A DNA stretch of 64,000 bases from Lethocerus indicus (lineage: Eukaryota; Arthropoda; Insecta; Hemiptera; Belostomatidae), in assembly GCA_019843655.1 (NCBI GenBank), contig JACDQD010000009.1:1555750-1619749 (forward strand), in the 5' to 3' direction. The notes below the pieces were generated by a model, which had not been told where the DNA came from, made no database searches, and saw nothing but the letters and a program-made list of their open reading frames with translations. Of the stretch, positions 31,146-41,484 are shown in pieces. The translations under genes were made by a program, and so were the position numbers. Each line of letters opens with the position of its first letter. The stretch's first letter is position 1.

Positions 31146-31578
31146 AACGAAGTCTGTTCAGAAAGTGTCGGGAAATTTAGATTTCCGCTAAATAAGTACA
31201 TCCAATTGTGAGTTGCAATAAGCCGGAAATGGACCAGATTTGTGGAAAAAACAAAAATTTGGGCTTTCGCACCACTTTTGGCCAAAAATACGCGCCGATA
31301 ATGCCCCAGCCTCTGTATTCAAACCCCCGTGACATTTTCACCGTTTTCAAAACTGAAAAAAAAAGGGCGAGCGAAAGGACGACGATGCGCTGTATACAAT
31401 TGATGAGATAGAAGACGGCATCGAAGACAGGGCTTAAAAGCAAAATTTTTTTAAGCGCTTCGAGGATTGGAAAAAACGTCTTGTGGGGATTATTACTCGA
31501 AGGGACAAAATAGATAAATAAATAAATAATTTTTGAAAAACCCAAAATTTCGCGATACTTTCTGAACCAGACCTCCAT
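31146..31578 (+). mobile_element. Mariner deletion derivative with transposase C-terminus
   Basis: The ends are inverted: left GTCTGTTCAGAAAGTGTCGG, and right (read inward on minus) GTCTGGTTCAGAAAGTATCG. TA follows the right end. Decayed plus-strand frames give the transposase C-terminal half: PQPLYSNPRDIFTVFK corresponds to the family's P-x-x-Y-S-P-D-L-x-P-x-D-F-x-L-F box with the third catalytic Asp region. TIDEIEDGIEDRA and RFEDWKKRLVGIITRRDKID follow, as in mariner ends (F-x-x-W-x-x-R-W and the Y-F-E-G-D-K region). At least two frameshifts are needed. The N-terminal DNA-binding half is gone. Confidence 0.75.
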
Positions 31579-31597
31579 TATATATATATGGATATAG

Positions 31598-31600
<3 letters not shown>

Positions 31601-31645
<45 letters not shown>
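31601..31645. repeat. (TA)n microsatellite
   Basis: About 22 TA units just outside the mariner derivative. The flanks repeat TATATGGATATAGGAA and TATATGGACTATAGGAA, so the tract may have split a short duplication. Confidence 0.97.
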
Positions 31646-31647
<2 letters not shown>

Positions 31648-33255
31648 ACTATAGGAACTGGAAAATGTTGTAAAGCTTCCTGGAAAATAGTGCTCACTAT
31701 GGCAATTCCAGCCAATTTCGGTTAATTCCAGAACGGGGTTCGAGAAGCAACATGGAGAAGAAAGGGCCAACAATATTTCTCTAACGGATAGATGCCATAA
31801 AATTCAATATTTTTTCCCAAAGAACAATACACTGAAAATGTATTATCCGTTTACATTAGACGAGATTTCAATTCAATATTACCGACTGTGAGTTCAAGTA
31901 CGAAGGTTCGGGAATATCATCCCCCTGATTGTGCACCACAGAGTAATTTCTTCGGAATTGTTACTGTTGACAGTGACTAAAGATTTTTATTAACCGCCTG
32001 TTACTGTAGTCTAGTGATGCTTCCAGAAAAAAAAATACAGACGTGTTAAAACTCCCGAATTTCGTAATTCGGATTGTCGGAATCGCTACCTTGATTCCCC
32101 GATGCCACGTTTTAGAGACACATAAAACTGTATTAAAACGACGATACTGCGCAATGTATTTTACAATTTATGCCGATTTAATGGTTTCGGGTCTGCAAAA
32201 CGGTTTCTCCTTCCGATTCCATTGGACGGGGGGGGGGCACCGGAATCTATTTGTATTCCAGGCCGTATGGAACTCTTTACTCCGAAAATTATATTTGATT
32301 CAATTACATCCTCAATACTCCGCCGGACGGCAGAGAAACCCTACCTAGGGATTCGGGGGACGCGACCGAAGAATATCCGGGGGGGTGGGGGGGGGGGTAG
32401 GTAATATTTGTATCCCGGGATACAAACCATTTGGAGCATCCAATTGAGTTTCGATCTGAAATTTGCCCAAGGGAGAAACGTCGAAATTTTTATTCGGACA
32501 CTTTCACGAACAAGAAAATAATAGACAAAAAAAAAAAAAAATTTTTTTTTTTTTGAACAAGAATAAAGAAAAAATTCTCGTGTAAAATATATAGGATGGC
32601 CCGCCAGCCTATTGTAAAAATTAATTAAGCGAATAACTGATTAGAATAAAAATTCTATAATTAATAAGCAAATAAAGACTGTTGGGATTGAATATTAGCA
32701 ATTGAAATAAAAGTTAATACACCGCAGTTTGAACAGGGTTCGAATCCCGGTGGCCGATATTATATTTGTCACTAAATTACGATTATTAATTAATAATATC
32801 CCTTTTTTCCAAGTCTATAATCTTAGATATAATAATAAAGATATTATATACTGCCTATAATATTTTTTTTTAATTTTCACTCATGAAAGTTTTTCTCTTA
32901 ATACTTCGTGGCGAAGGATTTTTTAATCTTTACTTTCAGAACTAATCGATTTTTCCGTCTTTATCTTAGCCCTGGGAAACTTTTCCACGATTCCAGGAAA
33001 GGACTAAGGGGAAAACCCTGGTCCACTGTTGAGGATAGCCGGGAGAAAAAAAAAACCCTTTCGAAGTGATTTATAGTTGTTGTAATTGCGGAAAATTTAC
33101 TAGACTTTGTAGGGCGACACGGCTATGCGAAACGGTGGAAACCCGTCTGTAAAACGAACTGACTTATGGCCTCAAACAAGACAAAATAAGAAAGGATTTC
33201 TCCTATTTTGATCGACGAACGTCCCTCGGGAGGATATGGAAAAATATAAATAATA
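31646..33255. other. Unassigned spacer
   Basis: No gene recognised. Around 32733-32756 GGGTTCGAATCCCGG resembles a tRNA T arm, but no D arm, anticodon arm or acceptor stem accompanies it. G9 runs occur near 32228 and 32390, and an A14/T12 block lies near 32530-32555. Confidence 0.55.
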
Positions 33256-33460
33256 TTGGGTTGGCAACTAAATAATTGCGGATTCTTGTCATCTTCTTGT
33301 GTCCGTGCATTTTTTTGTTGCGCACGTAATAAACACTTCGGAATATTCTACAGAGGTTTGAAGATGTGGTAAAAATGCGTTAAAATACAAATATAGCGAT
33401 ATATAGATTATCTACGTCTATAGCGACGAAACCCGCAATGACTTAGTTGCCGACCCCCTG
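33256..33460. mobile_element. Mariner MITE (205 bp), second family
   Basis: Flanked by TA at 33254-33255 and 33461-33462. The left end is TTGGGTTGGCAACTAAATAA. The right end, read inward, is GGGTCGGCAACTAAGTCATT. The inverted ends share GGCAACTAA and extend about 35 bp with few mismatches. G-G-x-C-G/T-G-G-C-A-A-C-T-A-A-x-T-A-A-T-T-G-C is typical of mariner ends. There is no coding sequence inside. Confidence 0.85.
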
Positions 33461-33934
33461 TAATCATTTTTGAGGGTTCGTTTAAAAAAAAAAAACGTGT
33501 TAAAACGAACAGGTGCGAAATAAATTACGCTCAGGGTTGGAGCTCTGAACAGGGCTCTGAAAATCAATCGGATATAAAGAGGAAGATTATAAGGGGTCAT
33601 CCCGTCGCGGGAGGTATGGGTGGGTGTGTTCTGGCGCCTTCAACAAGTACACACAAAACAACACCCTTGAAAAGAAAATATTGTCTGCCACCCCAACCAG
33701 TTTTTTTTTTTTGGAATGAAATCCCTGAAATACGAAACAAACGACCCCCCCCGAATGGATTAATGGATCGTCAGCTAAAATGTTTTTCGCCATTTTTTTT
33801 TTTTTTATATATTTTTATTACAATCGGCCTTTATTATTCGTAAGTGCAATTGCTTCGGACAGAGGAGATCTCTGGGTGTTTAAGTCGCCTTTTGGGGGTT
33901 TCGAAGTGTAGAGGGTTTAGGGCTTTAGGAACCT
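33461..33934. other. Unassigned spacer
   Basis: No gene recognised. T runs lie near 33701-33711 and 33795-33806; overlapping opposite-strand frames at 33587-33843 have no known domain. Confidence 0.5.
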
Positions 33935-34245
33935 TCTTTAATATACCTGTTTTGTGGTCTGGAGGGGTTGAATACCGTTTTGGTTCGGTGGTCTCCTCTC
34001 GCCTTTCGCCGCTGTTAGCGTTGGCTTTCAGTAGCGCCGTGTGTCGGTCGGTCACTTAAGCACTTTGATGTTTTTCGGCACTTCGTCACTTTCTGGTGGT
34101 GCAGTGAGGATGCCTACCCTGAAAAAACATCCAAAAGTGCCAATTAAGTATGACCGACACACAGCGCTACTGAAGAAGATAAGCCGCCGCAGTCTAGCAA
34201 AAGACTAAACCGGCGAGACGAGAACACGACACGAACCTACGGTTT
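33935..34245. mobile_element. FB foldback element, near full length
   Basis: The left terminus CTTTAATATACCTG with TTTTGTGGTCTGGAGG, and GTTGAATACCG. The left core TTTCAGTAGCGCCGTGTGTC runs to TTTGATGTTTTTCGG. The loop is GGTGCAGTGAGGATGCC. The right arm has AAAACATCCAAAAGTGCCAA, GACACACAGCGCTACTGAAG and GAACCTACGG. The right outer terminus is missing. The left arm has lost AGACCGGTTTCGGCCG. Confidence 0.8.
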
Positions 34246-34907
34246 ATGAACCTTCCATATGTTGAGGTGCTCATTGAGGATTGTTTGAAGGGCTGGAATG
34301 TTGGATATCGCTGAGCGAATCCAATAATTGATAAGAACGCATAGGTTTCAATATATTCTTTTTAATTTTTCCGTTTATTAGCTATAGTTAATTGCTGTCC
34401 TAACGGAGTATCAGAAACTGGAATTATCGACTTCCAAATAGCGATATTCCCTTTTCAACCCCTCGTCAGCCACTATAAACCTAGCCTTAGAACCCTTCCA
34501 AAATATGATTTCGATGAATAGAAACGGTTTTAAAATTCGTTTTTGACAAAATTCACGAAACAAATCCACTTTCTGTGACTTTCTTTTTTTTTGAAAAGAC
34601 GCTGTTAGATCCCATTAGTGATACTTTAAAAGTGATAAATGAAAATAAAATTGGAGACGATCCTACCTTATATCACTGCCAGTGGTCCACCCCCGCTTTC
34701 AGAAATCTGAAAAATAGAATAAAGAAATTGATTACAGTAAGTCGAAATATAAATTGTGCCGACTCATTTTATGAGAAACAAAATATGGAAACCGGCAAAT
34801 CGGATGTAATAATTTTAAGTTTATCAGTGATTATGTTTACTGAACGATGTATACTGTCATTTTGGTCGTTAGAAATTCCTCCTACATCACTGTATTTGTA
34901 TTTAATG
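34246..34907 (+). other. Spacer with a 143-codon open frame
   Basis: The plus frame 34575-35006 is open for 143 codons. Its first ~115 codons lie outside FB and have natural-looking composition (SDTLKVINENKIGDDPTLYH, LKNRIKKLITVSRNINCADS), including a hydrophobic stretch of about 20 residues near codons 78-97. No family was recognised. It then runs into FB sequence. It is a possible fossil exon or element fragment; confidence in coding is low. Confidence 0.25.
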
Positions 34908-34987
34908 GTAGAGTTTTTTTGTGTTTCTTTTTCCTCTTTTGTTGGCGAAAGACCAAACCAGAGACAGAAATACAAAAAAATCTACGA
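34908..34987. mobile_element. Compact FB hairpin without core
   Basis: GTAGAGTTTTTTTGTGTTTC and TTTTTCCTC pair with GAGACAGAAATAC and AAAAAAATCTAC around TTTTGTTGGCGAAAGACC. Only the outer arm segments remain. Confidence 0.65.
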
Positions 34988-35292
34988 AAATATAAAAGTA
35001 ATTTGATCCTAAGGATCTAAGTTGAGCCTAAGGAAACTCAACGCCTAGAATTGGGATTTCCTCTTTTCCGGGATCATTTCGTAGTTTTCATTTGTCGAGA
35101 AGGGGAAACCTTCGTTAAAACAGTTAATTTTACGCATCCAAAAACTGTTAACTGCTGTATTTGCGATTGGAGGAAAACCGATAATTGTACCTGATAACAC
35201 TCGGAGATAACGAACGCTACGACTCCCCGCAGTATTTGTATTCAATTCGACGACAAAATCACATTTACGACACGTTAACGTCCCCTTTACAC
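34988..35292. other. Unassigned spacer
   Basis: No gene recognised. The minus frame 35045-35416 has a non-FB part with natural composition (GTLTCRKCDFVVELNTNTAG) but no identifiable family. Confidence 0.4.
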
Positions 35293-35548
35293 TGTAGGTT
35301 CGCCAGACCGGTTTGTCGGCCGCTCGCCGCATCTTCAGTAGCGCTGTGTCGGTCACCGTCAGCACTTTGAAGTCATCGCAGTACGTGAAAGTGGAGGATT
35401 CCCCCGGGAAAAACATCCAAAGTGGTGACGGTGACTATAACAACAACAACACGGCGCTTGAAGATGGCGAGCGGCTGACAACCTCGGGTCCGGGCAAAAG
35501 ACCGAACGAACCTACGGTATTATTCCGACCCTTCGCAGACCACAAACG
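35293..35548. mobile_element. FB foldback element, right terminus partial
   Basis: CTGTAGGTTCGCCAGACCGG, GCATCTTCAGTAGCGCTGTG and GCACTTTGAAGTCATCGCAG on the left. AAAACATCCAAAGTGGTGAC, CACGGCGCTTGAAGATGGCG and ATTATTCCGACCC, then CGCAGACCACAAACGG on the right. The AACAACAACA expansion near 35440 is peculiar to this copy. Confidence 0.8.
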
Positions 35549-36114
35549 GCCCTTCCTGACGAGGAGAAGTGGGTTCGATTCCCGGTAGCGGCTTTCTCTC
35601 GTTCCCGGTAGGACGATCCCAGACTACTTATCCGAATTCCGACCAAAATCGGGTACCAAAATCGGGTAATAATAGTGCGACCTACCTTTGATTGTGCTGA
35701 CCAAAGACAATATCGATCACTGAATAACTTAACTGAATGATCCAAACCCCAGATCGTAATGGGCGCCTCTTCGTCCGATAACCTTATTAATAAACGCTAA
35801 TAATAATTGCTGAGCTCGGGTTTAAGCGACCACAATTTGAACTATCAATGACTGGCGCCCAACGACCTATTTGTCTACAGAATTTCGGAAATTTCCAGGA
35901 GACAATGAATTTTAAACGCGTCACTATTTATAGAATTCTCCGAAAACAGTTCGAACAGAGAGATACCGAGACGATTTGTATCTTCTCCTGTATCGATCCT
36001 CGATATCGGAGGACTTAACGGGAACATAGTCGATACACAGGGAAAAAGTTTTAATTTTTGAAAAAATAATTTCTGTAATTTCTGTATTACGTGCAATTCG
36101 AACGATAATTTTAT
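35549..36114. other. Spacer with tRNA-like B box
   Basis: At 35570-35582 GGGTTCGATTCCCGG gives an intact Pol III B box right after the FB terminus. No A box or tRNA body precedes it. It could be the remains of a tRNA-derived SINE truncated at its 5' side. The 3' part (CCAAAATCGGGTACCAAAAT) contains a short tandem duplication. Otherwise nothing was recognised. Confidence 0.35.
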
Positions 36115-36436
36115 TGTAGGTTCGCGATGTTTCCGTCCCCTGTCGCCGGTTCGATATTCTGCTAGACCGGTTTCGGCCGCTCGCCGTCTTCAGTAGCGCT
36201 GTGTCGAGTCACTTCTGCCGTTTTGGTCGGCCGCACTGTCAACTTGTCACGGTACAAGTGCGACAGTGACAGTGACAGCCAAAAGTGATTGAAGACGGCG
36301 AGCAGGCCGAAACCGGTCTAGAAATGCGCGATTGATGATTTTTTGTTGGGTAGGTTTGTGGTATTTCTGTCTCATCTCTCTGCCGTTCGCTAGACCGGTT
36401 TCGGCCTGCTCGCCGTACTGTCAACTTGTCGCGGGT
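36115..36436. mobile_element. FB element followed by second left arm
   Basis: Left arm (GTAGGTTCGCGATGTTTCCG, CTGCTAGACCGGTTTCGGCC, CGTCTTCAGTAGCGCTGTGT), a loop with GTACAAGTGCGACAGTGACA, then a short right arm (GACGGCGAGCAGGCCGAAAC). It joins GTCTAGAAATGCGCGATTGA and another left arm, the same junction as in the 6.2- and 7.95-kb copies. Confidence 0.75.
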
Positions 36437-36454
36437 ACTTTATTCTACTTATAA

Positions 36455-36500
36455 CATTCAGTGTTGATTGTACAAAATACAAAAAAAATAAAGGTCAGGT
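36455..36500 (+). mobile_element. LINE tail stub with A-rich end
   Basis: CATTCAGTGTTGATTGTACA then AAATACAAAAAAAATAAA: the tail motif of the LINE without any coding part. It directly follows an FB loop sequence. Confidence 0.55.
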
Positions 36501-37025
36501 TACTCACTAATCAAAATCAATATAGACTGGTGTTAATTGGGGCGTAATTCTGAGTTGAATTAATTATAAAAAATTTTTTTTTGTCCCGTGTTTGTTATCA
36601 GATTTGATAAGAGTAATGTAAGTAAGTAGGGCCTGCTTTGTAGAGTGTTTGGATTGAACCAAGTTGAGGCTCTGGGGCCGCCGCCACCCCCACCCCCCAC
36701 ACAGGGCTCGGCTGGAAGAACTATTAGCGGGGTCAACGTCCTCGCACTTCCTCTCCAGACGCACAGACACGCACGCACAGACACAGAAGAGCACGCACTG
36801 ATATTCCGTCCGTTGGGTCCCCGAAGGTTCAGGATTCGAGGCATTAAATGAGCCCCTCCCCTGCTGTCAATTAGACCGTTTCCTTATTAGAACTGGAACA
36901 GCCTAAATAGCCCCACCCAGAGTACCTGGAGCCAAGTCGACAAGTTGAAAGTTCAATTTATAAAATAAACTTTTTCATGAATCCACTAGATTCCATTGTG
37001 CCTCGGAATTTCAATTTAATTTCTG
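36501..37025. other. Unassigned spacer
   Basis: No gene recognised. A C/A-rich tract (CACGCACGCACAGACACAGA) near 36768-36790 keeps some frames open. Confidence 0.5.
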
Positions 37026-37347
37026 TTTTAACATACCTGATTTTGGTGGTCCGCTAGGGGTACTGTGTCTCCTGTCGCCGGTGGTTTTTGGCCTTTCGCC
37101 AGACCGGTTTCGGCCGCTCGCCATATTTCACTTTGTACATACATGTCTTGTTATTGGGGGCGTCCTTCTGTTTAGAATTTCTGTTAACGGGCCCCCTCCT
37201 CCAAGTCTTTATCTCAACAGACAACCGCCACAATAAGTGCTCCAACAGTGATCGACACCGCTACTGAAGATTGCGAGCGGCCGAAACGGGTCTAGCGAAA
37301 GACCAAACCACCGGCGAGAGGACAGAAACACCACAGACCAACGGTAA
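37026..37347. mobile_element. FB element with foreign loop
   Basis: Left terminus TTTTAACATACCTGATTTTG and the arm to CGGTTTCGGCCGCTCGCCAT. The centre (about 37125-37240) is unrelated to other FB loops. It resumes with ATCGACACCGCTACTGAAGA, CGGGTCTAGCGAAAGACCAA, CCGGCGAGAGGACAGAAACA and CCAACGGTAA. The left core from CTTCAGTAGCG onward is missing. Confidence 0.75.
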
Positions 37348-37955
37348 TTTATGACAATTTTAATTATAGGCGCAAAACGTGTCTTCGATTATAGACAGGA
37401 GGCAAGTTAAAAGTAAGTTCAATTCAGTAATGAACGTTTGTAGATTTTTCCCTTGAAGCCCCTGAGTCTTAATTGAATTTCTCACGATTTATATTACTAA
37501 CCAATAAATGCATTGTAGAACGGAACCGAGTGGTGCCATTTTTGGCACACAAGAACGAAGAAGAAGCTTCTTCGAATAAGTAAGAACTTCAAATGTTAAG
37601 TAGCCTCCAAAGTAGGCCAATTTTTCGTTTCGGTTGACAACCCTTATGGGGAGTCGAATACAAACGTTTTCAGATCAATATTGACTACGATAGATTTGTT
37701 TTCGGGTAAAATAAATACTGAAATTCCAATATAATTTTTCTTCCCCGGGTGTTCTTTCCCCGGGTGTTAGGTGTTAAAGCAACGAGGCTGTGTTGTCCCC
37801 CCAAAATGGGACGGAAACCGGTCTCTAGCGATGGGCCTTTAAAAGTAGTAATTAATATTTTTTTTTTCGGTCTATTCTCCGGTCTCCGGCACGTGTGAGG
37901 ATGGTTCCGCTCTCAATACACCGGCCGGTTCGTTGAACTCAATTTCGGAAATTAC
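37348..37955. other. Unassigned spacer
   Basis: No gene recognised. CCCCGGGTGTT is tandemly doubled at 37744-37768, and a short FB-like GGAAACCGGTCTCTAGCG lies near 37812. Confidence 0.5.
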
Positions 37956-38500
37956 AAAACGGTAAACTGTTGAATCCAACACTGTCCGTCCTAAGGCGGT
38001 GTCGTCACGCCGCCTTACGCCGCCTTAGCCGAAGCCGTAAAACAGACGACCATAAAAAAAATATTTTCAAAGTCTTTGACGGCAGCTGGAAGACGAACCC
38101 GGTCCAGAGACGAACCTGGTCCAAAGAACCGGTCCAACCCGGTCCGGGTACCAGCGAATTTTGGACGCACTTGGACGCCAAAGGCAATTTTTCCTTCAGC
38201 AAAACTTTGGATTTGTCATAAACAAACCTAACCCATTTTGGCGCGTATCGTTTTCGAACTGTTCGTTTCTCATCAGATCTGGAACTTTTGAATGAAATTT
38301 TGTCCAAAACCGGAACGGTACTTGAAAGACGTTTTACGTCAAAGTTCTGCAAACTGCAAAGCGAATTTGCCGCAGTGAACAATTCGTGCGCTTTCTGAAG
38401 GATCTAATTTGGCAAACTGCAAAATAGTAAACTGTTAAATCCGCCTTCAACTGTAAAGGTTCGCCTTTTGGATTGCTTCCGTCAAAGATTGAACAGTTTA
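37956..38500. repeat. Segment bounded by short direct repeats
   Basis: AACGGTAAACTGTTGAATCC at about 37957 recurs as ATAGTAAACTGTTAAATCC at about 38424, and GATTGAACAGTTTAC (38486) is an inverted relative. The enclosed ~460 bp holds a 125-codon minus frame without a known domain and a cluster of CCGGTCC pieces (38098-38145). It may be a small unknown element. Confidence 0.35.
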
Positions 38501-39882
38501 CAATATTTTTGGCCTTTATTACGGTAGAAAAAAAAACTGTTCAGATCCGCAGAAGTGTATGTATAACATGTTTCTGTAAGGTAAATGGGCCAATACAATA
38601 TTTTTCTTCGTTTCATCCACTATTTATAATTAGTTTTGAGCTCATCTATAACCTCTTCGTCGACCTTAATCGACGCTGGTTTCACCCCCCCAGACTGGAA
38701 AGGGGTTGTTTCTTCCCGTTTCCAAACAAATCGCCCAATCTTAGTCCGCTGGGATACAAATAAATTTTTAATTACTGATTGAGTGAGTCTCCCCTAAATA
38801 TTTTGTTGCATTTTTTGAAATTATTACCGAGTCGAGACAGGCCGAGTCGAAAAAAGTTTCTCGCTCTGAAAACTAAGTGGAACTTTATTTTGCAAAATCG
38901 GGAATATAATAAGGGAGCCTAAGAACCCTCTTTCCTTCTCCTCCTTCTTGTTCCCCTTCAACTTCTTCACTTCTTTCTGTTCCCCCTCTCTCTCTCTCCT
39001 TTCTCCTCTCTCCTCCCTCCTCTCTCTCTCCTCTTTCAAAGCACAATCGACTCCGTTGTCCCCTCCCGAGATCGTCTCAGTTTACTTTTCCCTATCCCGC
39101 CTCCACTAATTCTTCCTTTCCTCTCCTCCTCCTCCTCATTCGTATATTCCAGTGTTGAAGGAAAAAAAGGAACTGTTGTTAAACTCATAAATAATAATTA
39201 ATTGAAATCAATATAAACGCATTAAACGATATTTTTGTACAGCTCTAAAGGTACTCCCCATTGTTGCTCCGTAAACGCGTATTCCGAATTCTGAACGGTT
39301 TGTTGAATTTAATAACAATTATTACGACTCAATACAAAAAATACAATTTGGTTTTGAATTATTTTTTGACAGAGTTACCAAAAAAACGGGATTAAAGGGA
39401 TAGGACGCGAAGTCCTAGTAGTTTCCTTCGATTAAAAATTTTGGTGTAATTAAATAATAGGAACTAGTGTAACTCACTGTAGTCGAAATAAATAGTGGAT
39501 ATGTCACGTTAAAATATATACAACTGGGCTGTATATATGAAATAAGTTTGATTAATTAGCAGAAGTTTCGGAACGCAGGTAAACTGCCAGAGTGTTAGGC
39601 GTCACTGTAGGAAGTTAGTGCGACAAAATTAGTGTTACTACTTAATTAGTGATCGAGTGATTTACACCTGAGTGTCGGCCATATAACGCGCTATCAACAC
39701 GTTATATTGTCAACGCGTATTATACGCCCCACCTGTCTGTCGTTAGTGCAATAAACACGTGTCACGCGGACAGCCCACTGCGCCGTCGGATACATAATAC
39801 ATTATGGTTCAATAATGCGGCGCGGTTCAATATTAGGGCCAATTTCAGATTATTACCTACTATACTAGGACACAGTAGTGTT
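38501..39882. other. Unassigned spacer with pyrimidine tract
   Basis: No gene recognised. 38930-39145 is strongly CT-rich on plus, which explains the charged minus frame 38824-39039. The rest is AT-rich. Confidence 0.55.
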
Positions 39883-40134
39883 GTGGCGTCTCGTCTCGAC
39901 GCCGGTTCCGTCTTTTTCTAGACTGCGGTTTCGGCCGCTCGCCGTCTTCAGTAGCGCCGTGTCTGTCAGTCACTTTCCTGTCCCAACAGACAAACCGCCA
40001 CACAGTACAAGTGACTCGGCGCAGTGAAGACGCGCCCCAAAAAACCAATCCAAAGTGCCGCTACTGAAGACGGCGAGCGGCCGAACCTACGGTATTCCAA
40101 CCCCCTCGCAGACCACAAAACAGGTATATTAAAC
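39883..40134. mobile_element. FB foldback element, right terminus intact
   Basis: Left arm GTGGCGTCTCGTCTCGACGC, TTTCTAGACTGCGGTTTCGG and CCGTCTTCAGTAGCGCCGTG. The loop contains ACAGACAAACCGCCACACAG. The right arm has AAAGTGCCGCTACTGAAGAC and CCTACGGTATTCCAACC, then TCGCAGACCACAAAACAGGT. The TATATTAAACTAGACAATCC that follows is also found after the 41.4-kb copy. Confidence 0.8.
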
Positions 40135-40159
40135 TAGACAATCCTACACTTTTATAGGA

Positions 40160-40215
40160 TAAAATTGCCACTGGCCAAACCATCAGCGAGAGGAGACAGA
40201 CCACAAAATAGGCAC
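40160..40215 (+). mobile_element. FB outer right-arm fragment
   Basis: GGCCAAACCATCAGCGAGAG then GAGACAGACCACAAAATAGG and CACGTTAAAC; the segment between GAGACAG and ACCACAAAA is deleted. Confidence 0.65.
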
Positions 40216-40507
40216 GTTAAACTATTGTTACAGACAGGTTTCATTAAGCCGTGGCCGTTCAATTTCTATTGAAATATATTTCAATCCGTTGAAACGGAGA
40301 TGACTCTTCAACGTTGACGTCTATTTTCTGACAATCAAGTGTTCATATTTCACGGAATACAATTGTCGAAACGACGCGTCGACGCTGTACACTTGTTGCA
40401 TGTAATTCGAGAAACGTTTTCAACCGAAACTATTGAGAAGGGAGTAAAATTTAATAATACGTCGTACGAACACCACCTTCGGGTCTATAATAGTGTAAAT
40501 CTCTCGG

Positions 40508-40681
40508 GCCGGTGAAGACGAGACCGGTATGATGTTGGCGAAACGTCAGTTGGAGGGGCGAAAAACCGTCACTCGGACGGTTTCCGAATAGAGGAAAAAT
40601 CCCGTAATTATTAACGAGATAATGCCGTCCGGTGAAATTTCTTACGTGAAAAACTACTGAAGACTGAATCTGTAGAAAACA
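40508..40681 (+). repeat. R2 dispersed repeat, copy 1
   Basis: Shares blocks in order with 45040-45358: GAAGACGAGACCGGTA, CGGTTTCC, AGGAAAAATCCC, ATTATTAACGAGATAATG, CGGTGAAA and AAAAACTACTGAAGACTGAA. The start forms a hairpin (CCGGT and ACCGG) and is followed by GGCGAAACGTCAG. It has no coding signature and its class is unknown. Confidence 0.65.
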
Positions 40682-41156
40682 CATTTAGACGAGCGATACC
40701 CGTCTTCAATATTCCGATCTGAGAGTCACTTCTTCGGATTTCTTCTTTTTTTATGCGGTCGGCCAAATTGACGGGAAATGAAAAGGGTTTTTCCGGTATC
40801 CGGATCCGATCGATTTGAGGCCGAAACTCTCTCACTTTGGCCGTATAAAATTTATTATGTAATCTTCGAGTTTCGGAGTATATTTCGAGATTCGGTACAG
40901 TCTCTATGTCTAATGGGCCTGGCCGATATGGGCCGAATAATGGTTTAATACTTGCGGAAGGGACTTTAGCCGGATAGAATTTCAAGTATATAAAGGGCCC
41001 CGAAAATTCTGCTCCCTGGGATGGACCCCTGATGAATGAAGGGGAAGGGAAAAAAAAAGTCGGGGGCGAAATCCCCTTCCAGCGGAGCTCCGCTGGGGCG
41101 GTTTCCAGGACGGAAAAATCCCTCAATAACAACACGGGAAATTAGTGATAATACAC
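40682..41156. other. Unassigned spacer with long minus frame
   Basis: The minus frame 40611-41135 is open for 174 codons, the longest outside the satellites. It starts in DNA with a CTGATGAATGAAGG motif (41031) and ends in R2. Its protein has no recognisable domain and its strand is opposite to the R2 motifs, so it is not called coding. Confidence 0.4.
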
Positions 41157-41406
41157 TGTAGATTTGCGTTCCTACTCCTGAGACAGTTCGGCCTTCGGTT
41201 CCGTGCCTTGCTCCGCTCGCCGTCTTCAGTAGCGCTGTGTTTCAGTCACTTTACTGTCCGAACAGACAAACTGGCACCATCCGAGTGACGTGCGGTGTCT
41301 GCGCGCTACTGAAGACGGCGAGCGGCCCGAACCGGTCCGGCGAAAGGCCAAACCGAATCTACTACGGTATTCCAACCCCCGCAGACCACAAAACAGGTAT
41401 ATTAAA
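41157..41406. mobile_element. FB foldback element, right terminus intact
   Basis: TGTAGATTTGCGTTCCTACT, CGCCGTCTTCAGTAGCGCTG and CACTTTACTGTCCGAACAGA on the left. The loop has ACTGGCACCATCCGAGTGAC. GCGCGCTACTGAAGACGGCG, GGTCCGGCGAAAGGCCAAAC and CGCAGACCACAAAACAGGTA are on the right. It lacks the GGATGTTTTTCGG segment, as does the 39.9-kb copy, so the two form a subfamily. Confidence 0.8.
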
Positions 41407-41484
41407 CTAGACAATCCTATAGTTTGTTTCCAGGTTCTTCCAGTTGGGTGTGTGAAGACCCCGTCTCGTCCTTCCGGGAACATA

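Noticed and set aside
32733..32756. tRNA gene at GGGTTCGAATCCCGG
   Set aside because: No matching 5' half; the acceptor ends cannot pair.
40611..41135. 174-codon minus-strand frame as a gene
   Set aside because: It spans an R2 copy and unassigned DNA, shows no domain, and has no supporting motif.
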